Assembly (NCBI RefSeq): GCF_030253575.1 | Contig: NC_080559.1 | Location: 35,005,001-35,069,000, forward strand | Direction of reading: 5' to 3' | Length of the DNA stretch: 64,000 nucleotides | Source of the DNA: Rhododendron vialii | Taxonomy: Eukaryota > Streptophyta > Magnoliopsida > Ericales > Ericaceae | Shown here: positions 23,014-35,462 of the stretch, in pieces | Layout: every line of letters starts with the position of its first letter | Numbering within the stretch: position 1 is the stretch's first letter | Translations under genes and position numbers: made by a program | The notes under the pieces: model-generated | Databases searched by the model: none | Told to the model about the DNA's origin: nothing | The model's input: only the letters and a program-made list of their open reading frames with translations

Positions 23014-24146
23014 GAGTTCTTTTATTTATTACCGAGACTTTTGAGAACACAGGGTCCCACGTGTCATCATTATCAATCAATGCTATAAGTAATTAACTTT
23101 AAAAGAAAGTATACTATGTGATTAAGCTCAGGATTATTGTTCATAAGCTCTTCTTCTGATTGGATCTTATGCAATAAGAACTTCGAAACTCCTTAAATTT
23201 TCAAAACAAGCTGGAAGAAGTTAGATTGGGCTCGTTCGGCTTGTTTAAAGGCCTTTTGATATTGGTTCGTCTCGTAAAGAAGTTAAGATTGAACATATTT
23301 TTGAAACTAGCAAGTTTTTTAAATCAAATTTGAACAATCACTTACCCGGCTAGCTAGAATTCATCTATCGCCTTCAAGTTTTATAAAACAAGATTGGATC
23401 AATGGCTTCCTCGTAGATTGATACGACGCATACAACGATGTAAGGATATCGCTTGATCTAAGTAATATAATACGCGTGCATGAGTGAGAGCGCGAGAGCA
23501 AAGATTTGAGAGCAGAAACAAAGGATACTAGTATATGAGTAATGTGGCCTAGCTCTTGATTAGTGTACCTAAAAAATTGAGTGGTTGATCATGAATGGTT
23601 AAAACTCAATTGTCAAAACAACTCCATGGTAAAAACCATTTCCTTGTAATTTCTCGTTTGGAATAAGCAGAGTATTTAGCTGGCACGGGGTGGCCTAAGT
23701 GAAAAATTATTCACTAATCACAATATATTCCTAATGAATGGTTCTAGAGACAACGGTCATAAAAAAGCGAGACTAATCACAATATTCCTAATGAATGGCT
23801 CCAGAGGTCCAACGGTCAAAAAAAGATGGAAGATCTACCGTTAAGTATACAAAACCAGACTAATGTATAATCTCGAAGGCTTCAAAATAAAGATACCGAA
23901 GTACTGAATAATTTTCCAGCCCAGGGGGCTAAGATGCGATTTTTAGATTCAGTCATCTTTCACAACCTGCGCAAATTCCATTCTACTACCTCCTTTTGGG
24001 AGTATTTGCATTCCTTTTGGGAAAAGAGACAACACAACAAGCCGTTACAAAGGCGCAACCCAACCTTAATGATTTGAATCATTTGGATTTTCTTGCGGGG
24101 CTTTACACTGTTTGTTAAAGCGTTGAGGATATACAAAGAAAAAGGT

Positions 24147-24185
<39 letters not shown>

Positions 24186-25283
24186 GAAAAAATCTGATCT
24201 GGGTATCTTTTGATATTATCGAATTCCACTTCCTGTTCGAATTGTCGGATTTGTGTTCTTCACCTGGGCTTTTGGAGGGTTTTATACATTTGGGTGAAGT
24301 TGTAATCTTGAGGAGAAAGGGTGGCGATCCTTGTTCAAAAAGTCTCCATTTTGTCAAGGAAGGTAACTGTTTCTTATCTCTCTTGACTATTTTTTTTCCT
24401 ATGGGCTTTTGTTTTGTGGAGCAAATTATATCTATCTCTACCTTAACGTGTAGGATTTGAGTCAGGGTTTTGGCAGATTTTCTGGTTTTAGGCAGATTTT
24501 CTAGGTTTTGGTAGTTCTCAAATTTTGGAGCATTTTGAACTGAGGAGCAATTGCAATTAATTACAAAGCCTTCTCTATTAGTGGAGATCTTAGTTTTTAA
24601 TTCTGAAGCCAATGATGATTACTCCCATCTGGTTCCTCTAATATGGTTCTTAAGAGTTTAAGAGATTTCAATTGCCTTGATACTAGAGTGGAGATTTATG
24701 GTTTTCAATCTGGAAACCAGGATTTTTCTTGATAATTCCATGTGCGTGATGATGACTTGAAATCTAATCGGATGCAAACAGAATTCGAAAGTTGAAAACC
24801 GCTACCTAACCCAATTTCAATAGTATTTTTTATTTATAACCAGGTGTCCGAGCTAGCTTATCGCACCTTGACTAATCATGGGACCAACCTAACCCTTTTT
24901 CAATGCAAATATTGCCCCAAAGAATGTGCCTTCGTTATTGATTTCTCAACCTATCTTATCCAATTCAGTTAATGATGGTCATGCTCCATTTCCTTGTGAT
25001 TCTGTAGTTCATCATCTCCTTTCTACTGGTTCAATTTTGCTTGGAACAGTTAAGGGTTTAATTCCCGGAAACTTTGAATAGTACAACTCCCTCCCCCAGG
25101 TGTGCTCACCTTGTTTAAAATAATTTTCGTTAGTATTTCCTGTCAATGTAAGAATCACAGCATGAATGTTGATCCCTATCTTCAAAATCCTACCCATTTG
25201 CGTGTTCTTGGGTAGTTATAATGAACCAACCTTTTTTTCTTCTGTTTTTAGGTATTCTTGCTTCCACTAGCAACCAATGCTCA
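23014..25283. other. Intergenic and probable leader of the myosin-binding-type gene
   Basis: A two-copy direct repeat around CACTAATCACAATAT...CCTAATGAATGG lies at about 23708-23826. A (CT)n tract at 24149-24183 probably lies in the promoter or leader of the plus-strand gene that starts at 25284, with a leader intron ending at a TTTTTAG near 25252 or at CACTAG near 25270. No coding exon was found before 25284. Confidence 0.45.
24149..24183. repeat. (CT)n microsatellite in a probable 5' leader
   Basis: About 17 CT units lie on the coding strand of the downstream myosin-binding-type gene. Confidence 0.9.
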
Positions 25284-27505
25284 ATGGCAGATAGTAGCAT
25301 GGGTATAGAAATGGTGGGAAATGAGATTCCAGCTTTAAAAGAAGCACTTTTTGCTCAACAACAGCTTCTGCAAAAGCTTTACAATGAGTTGGATGTGGAA
25401 AGAGAAGCCTCCGCTTCTGCAGCCAGTGAAGCTCTATCTATGATTTTACGGCTGCAAGGAGAAAAGGCTGCTGTGAAAATGGAAGCTAACCAATACAAGA
25501 GATTGGCAGAAGAAAAGATGTGTCACGCAGAAGAAGCTCTAGCGATTTTCGAAGATCTTATCTATCAGAAAGAAATGGAAATTGCTTCTTTGGAATATCA
25601 GGTACAGGCTTATAGGTACAAACTATTAAGCTTGGGATGCAATGATATCGGTGTTTGTGAAACAATATTTCCGGAAAATCTACTGCAAAGAAACGAAAAC
25701 TTAATTGGAGACGTGGGTTGTCAAACGAATTTGAGAAGGAATTCTATGCCACTGATGCCTCTAAAATTCTCATATCAAAGGAAGGGTAGTTTTGAAAAGG
25801 AAAGATGTGTTAGTCCGGAATTGAGTTCCAAGATAGAGGAGGAAAACATAAACAGTGAACCTAATTCAAAGATCTCAGATATGGAGAAGAAGTTGGAGAA
25901 CTATGCGATTGGGGATATTACTTCATACTGGGAACAAATCAGGAAGTTAGATGAACGGGTGAGGGAGATAGCAGATGGCAATGGAGTTAAGTCTACGAAC
26001 TTGAGGAGCCGATCAAGGTCTTCTTCATTAGTTTTTGATTCAACAAAAGGACCCATCACTAATGAATCCGGCCACTGTCAATCCTTACTTGACAACGAGG
26101 CAACTGTCAGTCCTTCTGGTTACTCATGTGTTCATGATGTATTTGAAGTTCCACAAACTCGTGAGAGTGAGGAAGGTTGCAGAGGAGATAGAGAACCAGA
26201 GAGACAGTTGGTATTGGAGGGTGATAATAGGGATGGAAAGCCAGATTCTGTTCCACCAGAGGCTTTCAAACCACACGTGAAGAAGGAAACCGATTGGGTA
26301 AGGAAAATGTTTCCATCCAAACACCAGAAAAACAATTTGCCTGGACCAAGTGAGAGGGTAGCTCTTGACTGCCATTTGGCTCTTGTTCACTCCACAACCG
26401 AGGTTGCTGAATCTCATTCCAAGTTCCAACAGCTTAACATTAGTAGGATATCAGAGATAGTTGAGGTTGAGAGAAATGGTGAAGGATTGGAAACTGCTAA
26501 CAGAGAAGAAGAAGAATTGAAGTTGTTGAAGGAGATTCAGGAGCAACTCAATTCAATTCAGTCTGAGATAAAAAGTCTGAAAACTATTAAGTCCTCTCCT
26601 TCCTACGAGTTACCCCTCCTTTCCCTAACTGAGGTATACTTTTTTTGCTAGCTTCTTTCTCTTGCATCCCGCCAGAGAAATCTCCATTACTAGAGAATAA
26701 GAACTGTGGTAACTTATAGCTGTGTGGTTTTGTGAAATAGGAGTATGATTTAGGTGCAAGAAGATAGAATTAGAATAACTTTAATTTTCTGCGGTAAGGG
26801 TCTTCCTATAGTGAAAGGATAATGGTATATTACTTATTGTGGACAGGCAATGTTACACTTTTGGCTCTGATCCAACAATAACACTACCAGCTCCAGTAAC
26901 CATCAGTATTGACTCACCACATCATTCACCTCCATTTGCACTTTGTCAAAGGTACTGATAAAGGGGATACTATTGCATAGATGATTGTGAAGTGTATTCT
27001 TGGGTTCTGCTTGGATTGACATGAAGATGGGATTGATTCTGACTTGATTTGAATTCATTTTCTTAACAAGATGTATACCGGCTTGTCTTTTTTTCCTTCT
27101 TTCATAAGGTGTATACAATGTATAGGTTTGATACGTGTACATAAAAAGATTGGATTGTAGGAGAGATGAGTGCCTGTCTTCACAGGATTGAGCAATGCAT
27201 GCTTCCATTCCTTGTACTTTATCGTTTCCTCGTGGATATTAATGGATTTAGTGGCAGAAGTGTCTCTTTTTCATGATATTGTTATTTTGTCATCTGCAAT
27301 CATGTTTGGTCCATCCATTTTTTGTCTGCTTACATACCTACATAAAGTTCCATTGGCATAAACAATGTTCAGTTCCAAAGAAATATGTACAGTGTCTGGA
27401 AATTCTTATTCATGAAGAGACCAAATCCTTTGTACTTAGAATCACCTCTGTATAAACATGCAAGTCAACATATGAGACTTCTTTGCAGGTTAGGCTGGAG
27501 TAGTT
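25284..27505 (+). CDS. GTD-binding (DUF593) protein, myosin-binding/zein-binding type
   Basis: The main exon is 25284-26633. The start MADSSMGIEMVGNE was preferred over an in-frame ATG 63 bases upstream because the upstream part looks like intron (two acceptor-like AGs). Residues about 15-117 (IPALKEALFAQQQLLQKLYN, then EREASASAASEALSMILRLQ, ending near QVQAYRYKLLSLG) are the plant-specific GTD-binding/zein-binding coiled coil, which in relatives binds the tails of class XI myosins. A second coiled coil (EEEELKLLKEIQEQLNSIQ) is near the C-terminus. The main exon can end at donor ACTGAG|GTATAC; a possible last exon 27491-27505 (acceptor TTTGCAG) would add VRLE and a stop, for 454 residues. Reading through instead gives a short VYFFC tail. 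The last exon is an inference. A transmembrane segment, present in some relatives, is not evident. Confidence 0.85.
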
Positions 27506-27507
27506 AT

Positions 27508-27720
27508 CATCAGGAGTTGTTTAGCTCATGATGGCATCTTCTGATCTTCCATAGTGAAGGATGTAGGGTTTCAAATCACACAAGGCCAATGAGTCGTGGT
27601 TTCGTACGGATTGGTGGAGGCCTCTCCCCCTTGTGCTGTTGGCTTCAATGCCTGTTCGCACATCCTGTGCATAAATGGCCGAAAAAATAACCGAAGTAGC
27701 TTGACGCTCATGTAACCTAA
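27508..27720 (+). mobile_element. Possible tRNA-derived SINE
   Basis: Contains an A-box-like TTTAGCTCATGATGGC (about 27519) and a B-box-like GGGTTTCAAATC (about 27567) at tRNA-like spacing, followed by a non-tRNA body. A clear 3' tail and target duplication were not found. It could be the same broad family as the SINE at 61434-61644. Confidence 0.4.
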
Positions 27721-28339
27721 CGAAATGCTTGTCGAAGACTAGCAGTTGCATTGTGCCCCAGTCGGGCAATAAATTCCGTCCAAGACTAAATATTGGCTGA
27801 TAGCAAACAAGTACCGCAAGGGAAAGATAAAAAGGACTTTGAAAATAGAGTCAAAGAGTTTTGAGTCAGGACCTTTTGGTGCTAGAAGATTAAGCAGTCT
27901 CAGTTGCCTCATTCCTTCAAAGCAGAAGTTCATTTCTTCAAGACCACTAGTCGATAATCTTGATTTCTTTTGTGATATATTCATCAATTGGTTTCATTGC
28001 TTTCTTCTTCTTTGTTTCAGTGGGATGGTAGGTTTAAGGAGAGAAGGCAAAAGGGTGAAAGGGGATATTTCGGCAAACTATGAAGTGAACTATGATTTGC
28101 CAGGGGGCCTTTTCAATTTACGTATTCTTTTAAAATTCTTCTTGTGGTTGCTAAATTAGTAAATTATTGTGACTAGATGTCAACTACAAAAGTTACACAG
28201 TACAGCCTAACAATGAAGCAGAACTAGTTTTGAAAATCATCAGTTTATGGAGTTCGTGTTCGTGCATCTTAACCAATACAAGAGAGCATGCCATTCAATA
28301 AGGATTCAACTAGTAACCTTCTTTCTCTTGGATTTTCTC
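27721..28339. other. Intergenic, no gene recognised
   Basis: Short ORFs on both strands have no family resemblance. Nothing further was seen. Confidence 0.5.
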
Positions 28340-28477
28340 ACAAAGGGAGCAACTTCTACCATGCCATGTCCAACCCTTCGGGCCACTGAAGGTTTGCCCG
28401 ACTGTTAACTTCAGGGCTCCGGAATCAGTGGAAGAGTGCGTAAGTTGGCATGAACATCCGGTTATCAAAAAAGGTAA
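28340..28477 (+). mobile_element. SINE fragment (3' part)
   Basis: The stretch GTGCGTAAGTTGGC...ACATCCGGTTATCAAAAAA closely follows the 3' end of the complete SINE at 61434-61644, which reads ATGCGTAAGCTGGC...ACACCTGAGTTATCAAAA. The tRNA-like head is missing, so the left boundary is approximate. Confidence 0.6.
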
Positions 28478-28834
28478 CCATGGCAGGTGAAGGATTTTAG
28501 TGCATTTTATAATTCATTTTGGGCAGGCTACTAAGTTGGGTCATTTTTCTTGACCTTCCACTAGCTACCTATATAATGGCTAATTAAATATAGAAGGGTA
28601 GGCCAAAAGAAGCACCAGTGGAATTTGATTAAGCAAAGCACCATTGCCACCATAGGCTAATTACCACAAATAACTATGCTAATGTGTCCAGATAATGGTA
28701 AAATATTGTCACAGAAAGGTGCTTTGTTAAGCTTAATTATGATCTGTAATAGCAACTAGTAATGATATTTTGATAACTCAGACGTCTGGGTTAGCTTACA
28801 CGCATCTCAATTAGAGACAAATCCCACCGCGTAC

Positions 28835-29093
28835 TTACAGAGCGGCATTCGTAAAGTCAGATCCAAAGAGTTATGGCTTGCTCCTTAGTGCTTAAAGTAC
28901 ATAAGCGGGCCAACGGACGGCAATGAATAGTCAGACTAGCCAACCGGGACTCCCTTCCCAGGCCAACAAGACAGGCCAAAGAGTGATCTTTGAACGCTAC
29001 TATGCATCCTTACTCATAGTAGAGTGGAAGGTAGGTTTGGGTATAGCAGGACTTGAACCTGCGATCATTAGGTTAGAAGCCCAATGCTCTACC
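28835..29093 (-). pseudogene. Mitochondrial-type DNA insertion with truncated tRNA(Lys-like) gene
   Basis: On the minus strand, 29093-29039 reads as the 3' three quarters of a tRNA: GGTAGAGC from the D arm, an anticodon arm TTGGG-CTTCTAA-CCTAA, a perfect T arm GCAGG-TTCAAGT-CCTGC and an acceptor half TATACCC. From memory this is nearly identical to plant mitochondrial trnK(UUU), with the anticodon here changed to TCT. The 5' acceptor half and part of the D arm are missing, because homology to a SINE begins at about 29094. The neighbouring 28835-29038 stretch (ACGCTACTATGCATCC...AGTGGAAGG) has a different, non-repeat texture and probably belongs to the same organelle insertion. It is not functional. 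A cytosolic tRNA-Arg pseudogene is a less likely reading. Confidence 0.65.
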
Positions 29094-29236
29094 AGGTCAA
29101 TTAAAGTCGGAAAAAAACTTTGTATGTATGAACTGGTCTCAAATGAGTCGATAGCATCGAGAGATTTTGAACCCGAGACTTCAGGAGAGAATCAACTCCT
29201 AAGTTTCAAGCCTCGACTACCAAGCCAACCCCACAT
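29094..29236 (-). mobile_element. SINE copy, minus strand, 3' truncated
   Basis: On the minus strand it starts GGGGTTGGCTTGGTAGTCGAGG (A box), has GGTTCAAAATC as B box, then GATGCTATCGACT, and continues to ACTTTAATTGACC. The same words occur in the same order in the complete SINE at 61434-61644. It stops at the truncated tRNA fragment, so one inserted into or recombined with the other. Confidence 0.7.
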
Positions 29237-29784
29237 ATTCATTGAAAATGATATTGATAGCCCAGGGTTGAGTTTGTTTGGATGCTTTCATTGATTTGTG
29301 GGACCAAGAAATGTCTCAAGTGTGAAAAGTCTTCTTGAATGAACGAAAGAATGCCAATACAATTTGCTTCTTTCTGTATTTTTTTTTTTTTTTTGACCTA
29401 TCAGAAAAGGCTCAAGTGCTTTGACACAAACTATACAAAATACAGCACAGAGAAGTTATAGAACAAGAACAATGATGAAACAAATAACTGATAAAATTAC
29501 TCCAATGAATTGAAATGGATTCCAGCAGACTCTTTTGGATAAAATATTCTTTGACAAAGAAAAGAAAAAAAGAATTGAAATGGACTCTCTCGAACCCTAA
29601 AGCCTTGGCTTTTCGGGTACTTTTCTCTTCGCACGACTTCTTAGTTAAATTTTTACTAAAACAATATTTATGTGTAGAAAGACTAGAGAAATTAAAAAGG
29701 ATTAAATTGGGGAAAAAAAAAAAAAGGAATGTGACACTGCATTCTGAACACATCTCTATGAGATTTTTAAGCGTGCCCGATGGT
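29237..29784. other. 3' flank of the receptor kinase gene
   Basis: Contains a T-run (29378-29394) and AT-rich sequence; part is expected to be the 3' untranslated region of the minus-strand receptor kinase. No ORF with a family was found. Confidence 0.5.
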
Positions 29785-32700
29785 TCACCTAGTTAGTGAA
29801 CCCTGACTTTTGTCACAAGCTTCTTCAATGAGCAATGTGGAAGAAGGGCTACAAAGATATTGCTTCAACCGTGACATCTCATGGGCAACATCTGACATAG
29901 TTGGCCTTGTTGAATGGTTGTACTGTGTGCATATTAGCCCTAGCTCAATCAACTCCAAAACGACGTCGCACCACATCTTCTTGTCATAGACTTGGGTGCC
30001 ATTGGGCGCACGCCTCTCCAAAGCTTCTTCGACTAGTGGCTCGAGCTTGTGCGGGTACTGCCTCTTCACCCACTCGTGAAGGCTCGAACCCTCGTGGACA
30101 AGCACGTCCGTGGGGCGTTTTCCTGTCACTATTTCTAGCAATAGGACTCCATAACTGTAGACATCTCCTTGCGTTGAGGCCCGCTTTCCTAGTCCGTATT
30201 CTGCATTTATCACGCAAGGCTATTGTTCAGTTATCAAGAAAGGAAAGAGTAGAAAGTCAGAGTAACTTTAGTAAACTCAAACAGTTGGAGAAAAAACTAC
30301 CAAGGGAGAGTAAGTTTCAATCACTACTAGTAAAATAGTGCAAGAAATTAAGTACCTGGAGCAATGTAACCAACTGATCCACAAAGCAACCCATGTGTAG
30401 AACAGAAGGAAACCGAATCATTCGCTGATTCACTCTCATCGTCGCCACCTTTCACCAATCGTGCAATGCCAAAATCGGTTACCAAAGCAGTCATGTCCTC
30501 ATCAAGGAGAATATTGCTCGGTTTCAGATCGCAGTGCACGACTTTAACAGGAGAGTGATGGTGCAAATATGCCATCCCTTCCGCGACATCGCTGCAAATG
30601 CTCACTAGCTGAGGCAAATCTAGCCCGTGGCTCAACCCGTGCCTCGGGTACAGATGGTTTTCCAGGCTCCCATTAGGCATTAGTGGCAAAACAAGTGCCT
30701 TGAAATCTGGATTGCTACAGATTGTTATGATCCTGATCAAGTTTCTGTGCCTGGTTCTTTTTAGTACCTGCAGTGGCAGTTTCAGAAATTTTAGTCCATC
30801 ATGAACGATGTTTATCATCTACTTCTACTGAATTAATACGTAAACAATTTTGTTTAAATTTTTAGGAGTGAAGCTGTCTTTGAGTACCTGACATTCTCTC
30901 TTGAAACTGCCTGAAATCTCTTCTTTTGTCCTCGAATCCAATACTTTCACGGCAATTCTTGTGTTGTCTTGGAGTAACCCCTTGTAGACATGACCGAATT
31001 GCCCTGATCCAATTAGGCTTGAGCTGCTGAATCCACCGGTGGCTTCGAAGAGTTCCCGGTGAGTGATTCTCGGGTACTTTATCTCTTTACTTCCTTTTTC
31101 TTCTCCCTTCTCCATTTCCCCGCCACTAAATCCAGTGCATTGTCTTTTGAACCTTGCCTCGAGCGATAGAGGGACTCGAAACGTGCAAAACATGAGAGCT
31201 GCAAATGAAAATCCTGAGAGGATAACTGCCAGGATCATTAGATGTTTAATCCTTTTCTTGGGGCAGCTTTTCATGCCTTTGATTGAGCCACAGAGCCCCC
31301 GGTTACCCACGAAAGAATCGATGCTCAAAGACAAAAAAGCCCCCTCGTTTGATACATTCCCATGGAAGTTGTTGAAAGACAAGTTGAGATGTTCTAGAGC
31401 TGAAGACCTCTGCAGAGATTGTGGTATTTCACCGGTTAAACGGTTGAATGAAACATCAAGGTCTTTAAGGTAAGTCAAATGTCCAATTGCGACAGGGAGA
31501 GAGCCTTGAAGTAAATTATGGGAAAGATTGAGATGTTCTAAGGCAATGCAACTCCCAAGCTGTGATGGAATTGTTCCAGAAAGATTGTTTGAGGACAAAT
31601 CAATTGCTAAAACCATGTCCATTTTGCTCAGCTCTAGTGGAATAGGCCCTTGTAAAAAATTGCTAGACAAATTCAAGTACAACTTCAAGCTGCTTAGCCC
31701 TGCAACTTCACTGGGAATTCCCCCAGAAATTCTGTTTTGGGAAAGGTCCAGTATTTCCAAATTTATGCATTTCCCTAAACTTGGTGGGATTGTTCCAGAA
31801 AGCTGGTTTCCATAGAGGAAGAGCCTTCTCAATTGAGAAAGATTAGCAAAACTATCTGGGATCGATCCGGATAGCTTGTTGTTCGACAAGTCTAAAAGAC
31901 CCAAATGGGGAACATTGCCAAAAGCCGATGGGATCTCACCGGATAGCGAATTGTTCGACAAATAGAGCCTCTCTAGTCTTTCCAATTGGCATATTTCGTA
32001 TGGGATGGATCCATTCAAAAGGTTATGAGACAAGTTCAAGAGGGTGAGATTGAATAGGTTTGAAATCTGTGGAGGTATAGAGCCATAGATGAGATTATCA
32101 TCTAACTGAATCTGTACAAGATTACTGGAGAGATCACCAATAATAGAAGGTAGTTTCCCACCAATGTTATTTCCAGCCAATTCAAGTTCTTGCAAATTAG
32201 AGGAATTAGCTAAAGAAGAGAAAAAGGGATCAAGGTTTGTGTTACCATGGTGGCTTATGAAGTTGTTGTAGGAGAGGTAAACATATTGCAGCAGCGGCAT
32301 TTGAGCCAGTCTCTCACTTGGTAATTCCCCGGATAGGGAATTTGATTCCAAATCAATCCATTCTAGTATTGTGGAATTGGAAAGGGATTTAGGAATTTGA
32401 CCCACCAATTCATTAGACCAAAGCAGAAGAAACCTCAACTTCCTAAGCTCACATTGATCATTCAGAGGTATGAAACCACTGAGAGAATTGTTGGAAAGGT
32501 CCAAATATTCCAGAGAAGAAGAGCCATTGCACAAAAGTGGCATCGGGATTTCACCAGAGAGTCGGTTACTTCCAAGATTAAGGTACTCCAAATCGCGAAG
32601 TAATCCCAACTCTTTAGGAATTTTCCCTTCGAGAAAATTAAACGATAAACTGAGTTGTTGGAGGCCGGAAAGTCTCCCTAACTCAGCCGGAATTTGGCCT

Positions 32701-33032
32701 TCGAAGAAGTTACCGGTTAAATCAAGAATTGTCAAGAAAGAAAGATTTGAAATGGAGGGTGAAATTTTCCCCCTCAAGGATCTTCCTCTGAGATCAAGCT
32801 TTATTACTCGGTCTCTATCGTTATTGCACTGAATTCCCAACCAGTTGCATACGTGAGTACCTGAAGAATTCCAGTTCTTCAGAGCATGTCCGGGGTCAGC
32901 AATGATCCTGGACATGAATGAGAGGAGAGAAGTGCGGTCACTCAAAATCTGAACATTTTCTTGACACGATACCTCAAAGAAAGCTATAAACAAGAAGAGA
33001 AAACTAAACTTGAAAATATTGCGAAAACCCAT
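29785..33032 (-). CDS. LRR receptor-like kinase (At2g24130-like), non-RD
   Basis: Three exons, 33032-30888, 30767-30356 and 30200-29785, with introns of 120 and 155 bases and matching phases, total 990 residues. Order: signal peptide (1-23), LRR N-terminal cap with DRTSLLSFMSRIIADPGHAL and VCNWLGIQCN (about 31-70), about 20 LRRs of the LxxLxLSxNxLSGxIP type to about 585, transmembrane segment (about 597-618), then kinase. Kinase features: glycine loop GSGQFGHV (675-682), Lys696 in AVK, HCD at 793-795, DFG at 813-815 and APE split across the second splice junction. The usual HRD arginine is cysteine, so it is a non-RD kinase, typical of pattern-recognition receptors. It sits in the plasma membrane; the ligand is unknown. 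The opening resembles Arabidopsis At2g24130 as I remember it. All key residues are intact. Confidence 0.94.
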
Positions 33033-33696
33033 TTTGGTGGGGGGATCGAACTTCTTCGAAGAGCCGAAAAATCGAAGAAAGAGAGGGAAGTGAATAGGTA
33101 GAAAAGAGAAAGAGAGGGAAGTGGATGATACAGGAGAAATATTGCACCATTTTATATGGTTACAAGATGATGGAAGCTGGAGATGTCCAGTACAAAGAAG
33201 TAACGCAGAAAATTTGCAACTTTCTGCCTAACTGCCGTCGAGGGAAACTCAACGTTACGTTTGGCGCCTTAGATATTTGACTATGAAAGTATGAAATATG
33301 AATTAAACAAATTGGTTTCGACATGTGTAAACATGCAACAGTGGCCTGGCTCATGAGGCTGGGGACATACCGTGTTTTTTGCACTCACAGCCCACAGGAT
33401 CATATTTAAGGATTTAATATGCAAGTAATATAAGAGTTGTCGGACCGAATTTTCGCCATATGCCCTAAAATCAATAGGGGTTAGGAAGAGCTTCACTAGA
33501 GTTGTTTATGGCCTTGAACTTCGTACTCGCAGGTCTGTTTTCAGAGCTGTCGAGGGGAGCGGTGCGGCATTGTTTTCCCAACAATTAATTCATCTCTCGC
33601 GATGATGCTCCCGTAATTTGTACGCCCATGACCTTCTAACCCTGATATACCACCAGTCAAATTGAGTTTCATCATTCCTCCTAAAATCAATTACAG
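33033..33696. promoter_or_regulatory. Upstream region of the receptor kinase gene
   Basis: No coding exon. This should contain the promoter and leader of the minus-strand kinase. A purine-rich stretch (plus strand about 33060-33125) lies directly upstream of the ATG, so the leader is pyrimidine-rich. Confidence 0.4.
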
Positions 33697-33898
33697 CCCC
33701 TTTGGATGGAGGAGTGAGAAAAGAAAAGAAAGGGTGTGTTCTCCCTTTTTAGTGAGAAAAGAAAAGAAAGGGGTGTGATTTCTCGCCCTCCCATCCAAAT
33801 AACAATGAGAAATCAAATTCTCACAGGCGACTAGTAGAGTTCCAGCGACTCTCCGACGAGCTGAAATTCTCTCCCTCTCATCTCCGGCAAACCTAGTA

Positions 33899-33929
<31 letters not shown>

Positions 33930-34167
33930 GGCAATGCACAACCACTTGTCCGACGACGATCCGACGAAGGGGTGGACCACACGCTCCCCTTTCTCATGAA
34001 ATCTTGCCACTTTTGGCGAGAAACGGAACTGGGCTTGGGAGGGTTTCTGGCTTCCCTCCGTCTCTCACCCTCTCTCGCCTTCTTCCCCTTCCAAACGAGG
34101 GAGAGATTGAGCTCTCTCCCCGTTTCTTTTCTTCTCTCACGAACTCTCGAGTACCAAAAGGGCTTCA
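33697..34167. mobile_element. MITE-like element, about 470 bp, with AGCCC(C/T)TTTGG ends
   Basis: The left end GCCCCTTTGGATGG...GTGAGAAAAGAAAAG and the reverse complement of the right end GCCCTTTTGGTACT...GTGAGAGAAGAAAAG match over about 40 bases. An inner hairpin at 33701-33799 (TTTGGATGG...CCATCCAAA) shares the left end. A (CT)n tract at 33899-33923 lies inside. No transposase ORF. Confidence 0.5.
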
Positions 34168-35462
34168 TTTAAGACTTTTAATGCACTTAATGTCGCACAT
34201 GCATGTCTGTTTTCAGAACGATTACAAGAAGCGACACTATGTTCCCAAAAATAGCTCAAGTAAATTGGAATTGACTGTTCTAACCTTATTATCCTTGGAA
34301 ATGAAAATTTAGATGCATTTCACTCGTGAAAAGAAAATGATTACTGAAATCTGAGTGCATTGAACGAGGGGAAGAGAACATGCATTTTGAGAACAGGGTA
34401 TCCTTCCCTTAACGAGCAACTTTACAAGCAAAGTTAGAGACCTTTATTTTAATTACGCGATTTGGTGGTGTACATGTCAAATAATTATTAAAAGGGAAAT
34501 TAACTTAAAATAGCTTAAGGCCTAACCTGATCGATCACCATGTAGTAGTTGTTTTTTCCTTGTGGGAGTTGTGTAATTAGTGGATGATGCGTTGTTAAGC
34601 TGCTGAAGATAATCTAGGTTATAAAGCACGCTTAGGTTGGAGGGTAAGGGTGACGTGGCAACAAGGTTTTCCATTCCGGTATATTTGTCGGCTCAAGGGT
34701 GATGCATGGTGATGTCACTTCTTGTAGTGCCTCTGATTTGTGTGGACGTCATTGTCGTCCTAGTCCACGCAACAAACCCTAGTTTTTACAACTGGAAATA
34801 GGACGAGAGCGTCGGAGGGAGGGAGGAATGGCTTGGAAGAGAGGGGAGGGGAGAGAGAGAAAAGCCCTCATTGTGAGGGTAGAGAGAGCAGAAAGACGGG
34901 GAGAGGGGTTCACAGATCTGGGGCCGTGCCCTCCTTCCGTCACCACAACACCAATTAGGAGAACCCGTGACCAAAATTGATCGAGAGAGAGAGAGTGAGT
35001 GTTGTTTTGTAGTAATAGAAAGGCAAATTATCATGAGATCGGTGAATTTGATTAGATCAAGATAATATTTCTGTTGAAATACTTTGTTTACCATTTTAGA
35101 TCGAACTAAACCAATACTTTTGTAGTTTTGTTACATTTTTTGAGTTAATTTGGTAAGTAAATTTAAAAGTCTAAACATAAACCGCAAAATTATTTCACTC
35201 TGCTTGACTAATCTCCACGTCAAAACGTGACTAATTTCACAATTTAAAAGCCAAGCTTTAAGAGACAGAATTACTTTAAGAGAAAGAATTATACTTAGTC
35301 GCCTATCTATCCTATCCATGGTATGAACAGATCTTGGCAACCCATCAACCCATTACTAACAATCACGCTGGGGCTATTTAATTAGTAGTATTAATTACAG
35401 TTGTTAGAGACCGAGAAATAAATATCATATGATAAATTATGCTAGTCCGAATCATCAATGCA
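34168..35462. other. Intergenic, no gene recognised
   Basis: A GA-rich low-complexity stretch lies at about 34795-35000. Short ORFs across it have no family resemblance. Confidence 0.5.

Noticed and set aside
22643-23080. 145-residue minus-strand ORF and 60- and 90-residue plus-strand ORFs
   Set aside because: They mirror each other because the segment is a hairpin; there is no codon or family evidence.
24115-24612. 165-residue minus-strand ORF
   Set aside because: Runs through a (GA)n tract (Arg-Glu repeat) and lies opposite the probable leader of the plus-strand gene.
29901-30338. 145-residue plus-strand ORF
   Set aside because: Antisense to the kinase exon 3 and intron 2.
31063-31473. 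Plus-strand ORFs (also 31528-31815 and 32470-32832)
   Set aside because: Antisense shadows of the LRR repeats of the receptor kinase.
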